Assembly: GCA_943369295.1 (NCBI GenBank)
Contig: CALRMU020000001.1
Coordinates: forward strand, 868,001-932,000
Direction of reading: 5' to 3'
From: JAKRSE01 sp943369295
Lineage (GTDB): Bacteria; Armatimonadota; Fimbriimonadia; Fimbriimonadales; Fimbriimonadaceae
Length of the DNA stretch: 64,000 bases
A program made the position numbers and the translations under genes. This document shows, in pieces, positions 31,228 to 38,245 of the stretch. Position 1 is the first letter of the stretch. Each line of letters begins with the position of its first letter. The notes under the pieces are model-generated. The model made no database searches, was not told where the DNA came from, and saw only the letters and a list, made by a program, of their open reading frames with translations.

Positions 31228-31388
31228 ACCCCTGCCCCTCCCTCTCGCAAGCGAAAGTGAGGGGTTCCCGGAATCGTCTGCTCATTATTTCATTTATAGT
31301 CATTATTTGTCTAGTCTTTCTTTGATTGTGAGAACATGAATCTGCCGTCAGAACCCTCTCCTTTCGCTTGTCGAGAGGAGAGGGCAGG
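31228..31388. repeat. Inverted repeat pair upstream of the DUF559 gene
   Basis: ACCCCTGCCCCTCCCTCTCG followed by CAAGCGAAAG (31228-31257) is an imperfect inverted copy of CTTTCGCTTGTCGAGAGGAG followed by AGGGCAGG (31361-31388), around 103 bp of AT-richer sequence. The 10 innermost bases are perfectly complementary and the rest match with small gaps. The pair could fold into a long hairpin or be the remains of a small non-autonomous element. The stretch 31260-31360 contains no gene. Confidence 0.65.
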
Positions 31389-31478
31389 GTGAGGAGAGCC
31401 CTTGTCAGCCGCTGCCAAGCCAATACAATCTGCACAAGAGAGATGACTCTGAGCCCGCTTTGGGTCTATGCTTAACGA

Positions 31479-32795
31479 ATGGCCAAGGACGCCCCATCTC
31501 GCAGAGATTTTCTTAAATGGACGGCTGGCACTGCCGCCGGATCCATGCTCCCCAGCTGGTTTTCAGCAGAAGAGTCCATCCTCTCAGCCGAAGCCCAGTC
31601 TGCGAGACCACGACGCATCGGGCCAAACGATACGATCCAGGTCGCCCTGATCGGTCCTGGGGGTAGCCAGGGCGGCTACCGCCAGGGATTGGGAGTCACG
31701 AGATGGCTGGCTGGGAAGCCAGGAGTCAAGGTCGTCGCCGTCTGCGATGTCGATTCAGTCCACTTGGATGAAGCAGCGGCAGTTTTCCCTGGCAGCCAAA
31801 AGTTCAAGGATTATCGTGAGCTCCTTGCAGCGAAACTAGCCGATGCTGTCGTCATCGGCACTCCTGACCACTGGCATTACGATCAATGCATTGATTCAAT
31901 GAAGGCGGGGCTCGATGTCTACTGCGAGAAGCCCCTGACTTTGACCGTCAAAGAAGGCCGGGCGATCAGCGACGAAGCCAGGAAGAGAAAGAGAATCTTC
32001 CAGACTGGCAGCCAGCAGAGAAGCGATGCCCGCTTCCGCTTGGCCTGTGATATCGCTCGATCTGGCCGAATTGGAAAGCTGATGCACGCGGAAGTTGTGC
32101 TGCCTGGCGGTCCAACTGGAGGCCCCTTTACAAAATCAGCCGCTCCACGCAATCTCGACTGGAACATGTGGCTCGGTCCAGCCCCTTACACCGAATACAT
32201 CAAGCAGCGATGTCATGGTGACTTCCGTTGGTGGCTGGAGTACTCGGGTGGCATGCTGACTGACTGGGGTGCTCATCACTTCGATATCGCCATGTGGGGA
32301 CTGGGTCTGGACGGCAGCGGTCCAACGAGACTGGAGGCCGAAGGTGTTCCGCCTTCTGGCGTCAGTGACAGGCACTACAACATCTTCCCGCAGTTCCAAG
32401 GAACCTTCTACACGGCGGCTGGCCCCACCATTAAGTTCACCTCGAAGGGTGACAACGGGGTTAAGTTTGTGGGTTCTGAAGGCTGGGTTTTTGTCACGCG
32501 AGGCAGAATCGAAGCCAGCAATCCCAAGCTGCTTGAGGAAGCTCTTCCCGATGGCCCGAACCGCGTCTATCGGTCTGACGACCACGGCCAGAACTTCCTT
32601 GACGGGATTCGAACTCGCAAGGAGTGCATCTGCAATGCAGAGGTCGGGCACAGGTCGGTGACCTTGGCTCACTTGGTTAACACGAGTCTTCGGCTTGGAG
32701 GCCGCGCCCTAACTTGGGATCCTGTCAAGGAGATTTTCCCCGATGATGTTGAGGCGACAGCAATGCTGACCCGTTCTCGCCGCAAGTGGGAATAG
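31479..32795 (+). CDS. Tat-exported Gfo/Idh/MocA-type oxidoreductase
   Basis: A 438-residue protein with a twin-arginine leader (SRRDFLKWTAGTAAG) and an NAD(P)-binding Gfo/Idh/MocA domain. Visible are VALIGPGGSQGGY (glycine-rich loop), VVAVCDVDSVH, VVIGTPDHWHYDQCIDSMKA, the EKP motif VYCEKPLTLTV, FQTGSQQRSD, and GGMLTDWGAHHFDIAMWGL near the active site. Exported members use a tightly held cofactor and act on glycosides or cyclitols in the periplasm. A hairpin with T-rich tail at 32822 follows and probably terminates the transcript. Confidence 0.9.
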   Translation: MAKDAPSRRDFLKWTAGTAAGSMLPSWFSAEESILSAEAQSARPRRIGPNDTIQVALIGPGGSQGGYRQGLGVTRWLAGKPGVKVVAVCDVDSVHLDEAAAVFPGSQKFKDYRELLAAKLADAVVIGTPDHWHYDQCIDSMKAGLDVYCEKPLTLTVKEGRAISDEARKRKRIFQTGSQQRSDARFRLACDIARSGRIGKLMHAEVVLPGGPTGGPFTKSAAPRNLDWNMWLGPAPYTEYIKQRCHGDFRWWLEYSGGMLTDWGAHHFDIAMWGLGLDGSGPTRLEAEGVPPSGVSDRHYNIFPQFQGTFYTAAGPTIKFTSKGDNGVKFVGSEGWVFVTRGRIEASNPKLLEEALPDGPNRVYRSDDHGQNFLDGIRTRKECICNAEVGHRSVTLAHLVNTSLRLGGRALTWDPVKEIFPDDVEATAMLTRSRRKWE

Positions 32796-32821
32796 AGGAA
32801 CTAGGTTCTCTATTCTCGTGG

Positions 32822-32846
32822 CCTGGTTGAGCTCTGCTCAGCCAGG
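32822..32846 (+). repeat. CCTGG-type hairpin, copy 1 (terminator-like)
   Basis: CCTGGTTGAGC, loop TCT, GCTCAGCCAGG: an 11-bp stem with one G-T pair, preceded by GTGG and followed by CTTTCTTTT, so it can act as an intrinsic terminator after the Gfo/Idh gene. It belongs to the same family as the hairpins at 36711 and 37053, with a paired change at stem position 8 (G-C here). The remaining 32850-33031 is non-coding with no recognisable element. Confidence 0.75.
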
Positions 32847-33031
32847 CTTTCTTTTGCCCAACCCGCCTTGACTTCAATCTGCCGGGTGCAATGGTTTTGT
32901 GAGGCTCGTCCGAAGAAGGCCGTGAAGGGAAGTTTCCCAGTTTGGGAGTCTGCATTCACGACCTAAATCCTCGCAGGCTCGGACAAGGTCGTGGCACCCA
33001 AACCTGGCACTCAATTCTCTGATCAATTCCC

Positions 33032-33424
33032 TTAACTTCTTGGCTTCAAAACAACAACAGCGGTTGCCAGCCAAGAACCGATCAGCAGAGCACCCCCAAT
33101 CGGCGTGATTGCCCCCGCCCACCGAATTCCGGCCAGAGAAATCATCATCAGCGTTCCGGTGAAAATGAAGGCGCCGGTCCCCATGGTCCAAGCGAGAGTT
33201 TTGAACCGCTTGTCCGGGCGAAAAGAATCCATAAAGCCAAGAGCCAGAAGGCTGAAGCCACTGATGATCAAGTACTCCTGACCTGTCTTGTAGGTGTTCA
33301 AAGCCTTTTCAGAGAGAACTGACTGCAGGGCGTGAGCGCCAAAGGCTCCCATTGCAATTGCCAGAGCTATAACCACAGCTCCGGCCGCCAGGATTCCGCT
33401 CAGTTCCTTTTTGGCTTCGCTCAT
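33032..33424 (-). CDS. DUF423 membrane protein
   Basis: A 130-residue inner-membrane protein with four TM helices. It has the DUF423 hallmark near the N-terminus (VIALAIAMGAFGAHALQSVL), EKALNTYKTGQEYLIISGFSL, GAFIFTGTLMMISLAGIRWA and ITPIGGALLIGSWLATAVVV. Length matches the family (about 125). Function of the family is not established. Confidence 0.92.
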   Translation of the reverse strand: MSEAKKELSGILAAGAVVIALAIAMGAFGAHALQSVLSEKALNTYKTGQEYLIISGFSLLALGFMDSFRPDKRFKTLAWTMGTGAFIFTGTLMMISLAGIRWAGAITPIGGALLIGSWLATAVVVLKPRS

Positions 33425-33440
33425 GGCTTTCAGCTTCCCC

Positions 33441-34340
33441 CTATTTGGCCGGGGGAGCCAGGGTCAGCCAGGTCTTCATCTGGGTCGATTGATCCTGCCC
33501 CAAAGAACTCAAAGCACCCAAAACTTCCAGCTCAGCATATCCAGATTCTTCGCTCCCGAAGAAGATCTCATTCCAGACTCCCCCATCAGGAAACTCGCCT
33601 TGACTGGCCAAGGGAGAACCGGCGAACTCGTTGATCATGGTCACGGTGCCCCACGATCCTGTGGCAGTCAGAGTCCGACCACGGCCTCCGACTTTTCGTG
33701 AAGACTTTGGAGCAGATTTCAAAACAATGTCGCTGTTGGTTACTGTGTCGTAGCCTGGCACCAGCGGATTTTCCTGCAGCAGAACATAGCCAGTAAGAGG
33801 AAAGGCACGACGGTCGAGATCCATTCTTGCCTCATAAGGTCGGTTTAACTGCACCACCTGCCAAGGAGAAACCTTAAGGGTTCTTGGCCAGTGATTGGTG
33901 AGTTTGGTATCAAGAATCAGCCTGGGTTCAGTGGGGTGAATGCGAATCGTGCGAGTCACCTGAAGCCCCCAAGCCTCGCTGATGGGGCTCTGGATCGTGA
34001 TCTCTGGGCCATCAACTGAAACAACCTGGTGCTCCTTCTGTTCAATCCAGGGGTCAGGGGGCCACGACCAGAGCGATTGAGGAGCGAACCAAACCTTATC
34101 GCCTCCGTGGTTGTGCCAGCCTCCCAAGTTCTCCATCTTGGCCGGAGCGAAGAGGACGTTCTCTCCTCCTTTGAGGCGCAGGTCCATGATTCTGCCTCCC
34201 AGACTCGGGACAACCGTGGCTTCCATAACTGGATTGACCAGTTTGTAGGCATCTCGTCCGCGCCAAAACACCACTTCGATATCCGGCGCAGGGGCCGAAG
34301 ACTGAAGAAGGGCGAAGGCAGCAAGAAGGCCGGTGACCAT
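33441..34340 (-). CDS. Secreted DUF4380-like protein (aldose-epimerase-like beta fold)
   Basis: A 299-residue protein, start set at ATG 34340 because MVTGLLAAFALLQSSAPAPD forms a signal peptide. The body shows YKLVNPVMEATVVPSLGGRI (typical aldose-1-epimerase-like opening), GGDKVWFAPQSLWSWPPDPW, and WPRTLKVSPWQVVQLNRP, and it ends with a polar beta-rich domain. The pattern fits DUF4380/galactose-mutarotase-like sandwiches, which bind sugars. It is adjacent to DUF423 and divergent from the beta-helix protein. Catalytic role not shown. Confidence 0.65.
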   Translation of the reverse strand: MVTGLLAAFALLQSSAPAPDIEVVFWRGRDAYKLVNPVMEATVVPSLGGRIMDLRLKGGENVLFAPAKMENLGGWHNHGGDKVWFAPQSLWSWPPDPWIEQKEHQVVSVDGPEITIQSPISEAWGLQVTRTIRIHPTEPRLILDTKLTNHWPRTLKVSPWQVVQLNRPYEARMDLDRRAFPLTGYVLLQENPLVPGYDTVTNSDIVLKSAPKSSRKVGGRGRTLTATGSWGTVTMINEFAGSPLASQGEFPDGGVWNEIFFGSEESGYAELEVLGALSSLGQDQSTQMKTWLTLAPPAK

Positions 34341-34589
34341 GCTTCTATTCTCCCTTATGCAGAAGCCTGTAACCCTCTGGAACCTAGGGATTTGAAGTTT
34401 TTGCTTCAAGATCATCAGGATCGCTTAGCAGCAGCTCCTGGTGTCAACTTGCGAAGAGCCGATGAGTTCAAGGGATCTTGATTAAGGAAGATCCCGTCTC
34501 AGTTGGGGGCCAGGCGCAAAAACTGCCGCAAGGCACGAATCCTGCTTTAAACGTCAAACAAGTAACATGAATTCTCCGAGGCAGCCACT

Positions 34590-36611
34590 ATGACTTCACT
34601 CCTCGCCCTCCTCTCATTGGCTGCCACGACCATGCCTCAAACCCCACGATCCAACCCTATCGCCATAGAAGTCACGCCTGGCGAATCCATCCAAGCTGCT
34701 CTGGACCAGGCGAGGGAGATGATCGGTCGGGGCAGGGGAGCGATGGTCGTCCTCAAGCCAGGTCGGCATGAAATTAACCGAACCCTTGTCATCGGCTCCG
34801 GATTGGATGGGCTGAAGATCTCTGGCCCAGGGGCGACCGTGACAGACCTGCGGCGAATCTCAGGCTGGCAGGTGAGAAACGGAGCCTGGGTGGCGACCCT
34901 TCCTGAAGTCAAGAGCGGTGCATGGAGCTTCATGACCCTCTTTGTTCAGGGAGAGAGAAGATATCGGTCAAGGTTCCCCCTTGCTGGTACCGAGCTGGTA
35001 ACAGAAAACACGACCCCTACTCCCGAGAACGCAGAAAAGGGCCACGACAGAATGAAGATCCGTCCGGGCTCTTTTCAAAGAGAATGGCTAGGGCAGGATG
35101 TTGAGGTCGTCACCTTCAACAAGTGGACCATGGGGAGATTTCGTCCCAAGTCTTTGAGCCCAAGCGGCGACGAACTGACTTTCACCGGTCACACCTTTAC
35201 TAAAGAAGAGTACGGAAGCCTTGGCAAGGGCACCCGCTGGATGGCAGAAAATGTTCCGAACGGCCAGCCAGGAACCTGGCGGCTGGACCAGGCAAAAGGC
35301 GAACTGATTTACTGGCCCAAGCTGGGTGAAACTCCTGCGACGACTCGAATAGAAGCCCCCCGCTTGGACAGCCTTCTGAAGATTGAAGGCGATTATTCCA
35401 AGCCCCTCAATGATGTCGCCATCAGCGGAATCACCTTTGAAGGTGGAACCTGGCAGCTGCCTCCTCAGGGTAGGCACTGGCCGCAAGCTGAGAGTGATCT
35501 GGGCGCGGCTATCGAGGTCCGCCATGCCCGAAATGTGATCATTTCCGAGTGCACGGTCGGCAAGACATCGACCTACGGAGTGATGTTTGAAACCAACGTT
35601 CAGAACTCAAAGGTCACCAAGTCGCGGCTTATTGACCTGGGAGCAGGAGGTGTTAAGGTCGGCCTGATGGCATTGGTCAAAGATCAAGGAGTCATCACCA
35701 AATCGAACATCGTTGAAGACTGCGTCATCTACGGAGGCGGGCGGCTTCATGCCGGAGCGATTGGAGTCTGGATCGGGATCTCCCCCGAAAACATTGTGCG
35801 TCGCAATTGGGTGGAAGACTTTTACTACTCAGCCTTTTCTGTCGGCTGGAGCTGGGGCTACGGAGAAACCGCCACTCAAAACACCCAAATTCTGGATAAC
35901 ACTGCCACCAAGCTTGGTCAAAGCCTGCTTAGCGATATGGGAGGAATATACACCCTTGGAATCTCACCCGGGTCAGTGATTCGGGGCAACAGGTTCAGCG
36001 AAATCAGGTGCTACGAATACGGGGGCTGGGGGATCTACAACGATGAGGGCAGTTCTGGCTGGCTGATTGAAGAAAATCTCACCTACAACACCGCTTCTTC
36101 TGGCTACCACCAGCACTACGGGAAAGAGAATCTGATCCGGAACAACGTGTTCGCCTACGGAAACATTGGCCAGGTTCAACGAACGCGTCCTGAGGATCAC
36201 GTCAGCTTTACTTTTGAAGGGAACATCGTAGCGCTGAAGCAGGGAGACGTTCTGATCGACGCTTGGAATGATGGCTTTGGCGGCTACAAAACTGGCCCCA
36301 TGGTCTTCCGCAAAAATCTCTACCGTGGTGAAAACGGTGCCAAGGTCACCTTTACTGGTTTGAGCCTGGCCGACTGGCAGAAAAAGGGAATGGACCAGGG
36401 ATCTGTTGTCGCCGACCCCATGTTCGTCTCGCCTGCCACGGGAGATTTTCGACTCCAGCCAGAATCCCCCGCTCCACGATTGATCGGATTCAGAAGCTTC
36501 GCAGCTTTGGCTCCCCGGCCTCGGCCTTCAGGACTGCCTACCCTTGCTCCGGCCTTTCCCTTGCCAAGCAGTCCGCCTCTTTGGATTCCTCCGAACATGA
36601 AGAAGGGGTAG
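34590..36611 (+). CDS. Secreted right-handed beta-helix glycosidase-like protein (GH141-like)
   Basis: A 673-residue protein with a short signal peptide (SLLALLSLAATTMP). It opens VTPGESIQAALDQAREM and VVLKPGRHEINRTLVIGSGL as in pectin-lyase-like proteins. The middle and C-terminal parts are parallel beta-helix rungs (VIISECTVGKTSTYGVMFE, KVTKSRLIDLGAGGVKVG, NTQILDNTATKLGQSLLSDM). The DMGGIYTLGISPG with GGWGIYNDEGSSGWLIEENL region resembles GH141 enzymes (alpha-fucosidase/xylanase of pectin utilisation). Family choice is inference; polysaccharide action fits the GH95 and GH78 genes in the window. Confidence 0.75.
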   Translation: MTSLLALLSLAATTMPQTPRSNPIAIEVTPGESIQAALDQAREMIGRGRGAMVVLKPGRHEINRTLVIGSGLDGLKISGPGATVTDLRRISGWQVRNGAWVATLPEVKSGAWSFMTLFVQGERRYRSRFPLAGTELVTENTTPTPENAEKGHDRMKIRPGSFQREWLGQDVEVVTFNKWTMGRFRPKSLSPSGDELTFTGHTFTKEEYGSLGKGTRWMAENVPNGQPGTWRLDQAKGELIYWPKLGETPATTRIEAPRLDSLLKIEGDYSKPLNDVAISGITFEGGTWQLPPQGRHWPQAESDLGAAIEVRHARNVIISECTVGKTSTYGVMFETNVQNSKVTKSRLIDLGAGGVKVGLMALVKDQGVITKSNIVEDCVIYGGGRLHAGAIGVWIGISPENIVRRNWVEDFYYSAFSVGWSWGYGETATQNTQILDNTATKLGQSLLSDMGGIYTLGISPGSVIRGNRFSEIRCYEYGGWGIYNDEGSSGWLIEENLTYNTASSGYHQHYGKENLIRNNVFAYGNIGQVQRTRPEDHVSFTFEGNIVALKQGDVLIDAWNDGFGGYKTGPMVFRKNLYRGENGAKVTFTGLSLADWQKKGMDQGSVVADPMFVSPATGDFRLQPESPAPRLIGFRSFAALAPRPRPSGLPTLAPAFPLPSSPPLWIPPNMKKG

Positions 36612-36710
36612 GTCTCAGCGCTTGCAGGCAGCGCTTCATTTGGAGGAAGATTGATCTGTGGCCAGGCTTGGCAAAGAGGAAAACCAGAGTCACAAAGAGT
36701 GTTTGTGTGG

Positions 36711-36735
36711 CCTGGTTTAGCTTTGCTAAGCCAGG
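36711..36735 (+). repeat. CCTGG-type hairpin, copy 2
   Basis: CCTGGTTTAGC, loop TTT, GCTAAGCCAGG, flanked by GTGG on the left and AACGCA on the right. Compared with copy 1 and copy 3 the stem is conserved but position 8 is T-A instead of G-C or C-G. It lies in the 615-bp gap between the beta-helix gene and the UvrA half; that gap (36612-37226) has no convincing gene, only hairpins. Confidence 0.75.
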
Positions 36736-36877
36736 AACGCAAGACAATCTTGATGAACGATCGTGGCTGTAAGCCGATTTATCTGCCTTGTGACGAGAGT
36801 GATTCAGGCCACGAGTGTCGTTCGTGGGTTTCACCCACGCCACCCAAACTGTAATCTTGATTCGGATCTAAGCCCTT

Positions 36878-36909
36878 CGAGTGGCCCCGAGGTACGAGGG
36901 GACGCTCGA
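36878..36909 (+). repeat. CGAG-CCCC/GGGG hairpin, copy 1
   Basis: TCGAGTGGCCCCGAGGTACG then AGGGGACGCTCGA: outer TCGAG/CTCGA and inner CCCC/GGGG arms around GAGGTACGA. A second copy lies at 37118-37149. Confidence 0.6.
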
Positions 36910-37052
36910 TGGGCGAAAAAACAATCTTCCCCCTTCCATCTGCCTTGCAGTGCAAGTTGAAAACTTGGCGATGGAAGGGGGATTGAGGGGGATGGTTTTC
37001 AAAAAGATGAAGCCTGATGAATCTTTGAAGAAAGAGCTTCAGGCCATGCGTT

Positions 37053-37077
37053 CCTGGCTCAGCAGAGCTGAACCAGG
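37053..37077 (-). repeat. CCTGG-type hairpin, copy 3 (opposite orientation)
   Basis: Read on the minus strand: CCTGGTTCAGC, loop TCT, GCTGAGCCAGG, again preceded by GTGG and followed by AACGCA. Position 8 pair is C-G, completing the G-C / T-A / C-G series across the three copies. Confidence 0.75.
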
Positions 37078-37117
37078 CCACAAGAAACTTTGGACCACAG
37101 TCCGCAACACAGTCTTT

Positions 37118-37149
37118 CGAGCGGCTCCGAGGAACGAGGAGTCGCTGCG
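37118..37149 (+). repeat. CGAG-CTCC/GGAG hairpin, copy 2
   Basis: TCGAGCGGCTCCGAGGAACG then AGGAGTCGCTGC, the second copy of the hairpin at 36878. The inner arm is CTCC/GGAG instead of CCCC/GGGG, a paired substitution, while the loop GAGGnACGA is kept. Confidence 0.6.
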
Positions 37150-37226
37150 TATCATGGACAAGAGAAGAATCTTGACAGGCCCAAACACTTTCATCCCGTA
37201 GGCTGAATTGGTATACTTTCGTCCAC

Positions 37227-38234
37227 ATGGCGCGAGGGTGGATTTCGCTGAAGGGGGCAAGAGGGCATAACCTAAAGGGAGTGGATCTCCACCTTCCGCT
37301 TGGCCTTTTTGTCTGTGTGACAGGGGTGAGCGGCAGCGGCAAATCGACCCTTATTCAGGACACCCTTTTCCCCCGCTTGATGTACGAAGTCTACGGAACT
37401 CGCGGAGCATGGCAGCCCCACGATTCGATCGAGGGAGAGGATCAGATTGACAAGGTGATTGATATCGATCAATCTCCTATTGGCCGCACCCCCCGCAGCA
37501 ACCCCGCCACCTACACTGGCACCTTTGATATGATTCGAGAGCTTTTTGCTCTGACTCCAGATTCAAAGATGCGAGGCTACAAAACGGGCCGATTCAGCTT
37601 CAACGTCAAGGGAGGACGGTGCGAAACCTGTCGCGGTGATGGCATTTTGAAGATCGAAATGCACTTTCTGCCGGACGTTTACGTGCCCTGCGAAGTCTGC
37701 AAAGGCAAGCGATACAGCAGAGAAACCCTTGAGGTCAAGTACAAGGGTAAATCGATCAGCGACGTCCTTGAGATGACCATCGATGAAGCCGTTGAGTTCT
37801 TTCAGCCCATCCCTAAAATTCATCGCAAGCTGGCGACACTGCTTGAAGTTGGCCTTGGCTATTTAAGGATGGGCCAGCCCGCAACGACCCTTTCAGGCGG
37901 TGAAGCTCAAAGAGTCAAACTCGCAACCGAGCTGAGCAAAAGATCAACCGGATCAACACTCTACATCCTAGATGAGCCCACCACGGGCCTCCACTTTGAG
38001 GATGTGAGAAAGCTCCTGATGGTGCTGCACGCTCTAGTGGAGCAGGGCAACACAGTCCTTGTTATTGAGCACAACCTGGATGTCATCAAAACGGCTGACT
38101 GGGTTGTGGACCTGGGGCCAGAAGGCGGTGACGGGGGCGGAGAAATCTTGATCCAAGGTCCGCCTGAGGTCGTGGTTCAAGAATCAAGGTCTCATACCGG
38201 AGCATTCCTAAAACCTCTGCTGGTAAAGGGGTAG
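37227..38234 (+). CDS. Orphan C-terminal half of UvrA (second ABC module only)
   Basis: A 335-residue protein equal to the second half of UvrA (full UvrA is about 940 residues). It starts cleanly at ATG 37227 with ISLKGARGHNLKGVDLHLPL, the usual opening of the second nucleotide-binding domain. Walker A GVSGSGKST (33-41), the zinc module (Cys132, Cys135, Cys155, Cys158), signature TLSGGEAQR (221-229), Walker B LYILDEP (245-251) and His282 are all intact. No N-terminal module is encoded upstream; that region is non-coding hairpins. There is no internal stop or frameshift. It is either a truncated gene kept under selection or a recent remnant beside a full-length uvrA elsewhere. uvrB lies 3.4 kb downstream on the same strand. 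Confidence 0.9.
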   Translation: MARGWISLKGARGHNLKGVDLHLPLGLFVCVTGVSGSGKSTLIQDTLFPRLMYEVYGTRGAWQPHDSIEGEDQIDKVIDIDQSPIGRTPRSNPATYTGTFDMIRELFALTPDSKMRGYKTGRFSFNVKGGRCETCRGDGILKIEMHFLPDVYVPCEVCKGKRYSRETLEVKYKGKSISDVLEMTIDEAVEFFQPIPKIHRKLATLLEVGLGYLRMGQPATTLSGGEAQRVKLATELSKRSTGSTLYILDEPTTGLHFEDVRKLLMVLHALVEQGNTVLVIEHNLDVIKTADWVVDLGPEGGDGGGEILIQGPPEVVVQESRSHTGAFLKPLLVKG

Positions 38235-38245
38235 CCTGAGACACA

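Noticed and set aside
36779..37342. 187-codon minus-strand frame across the hairpin-rich gap into the UvrA half
   Set aside because: It reads through inverted repeats and the start of a conserved gene on the opposite strand; the peptide is Pro/Arg/Ser-rich without any motif.
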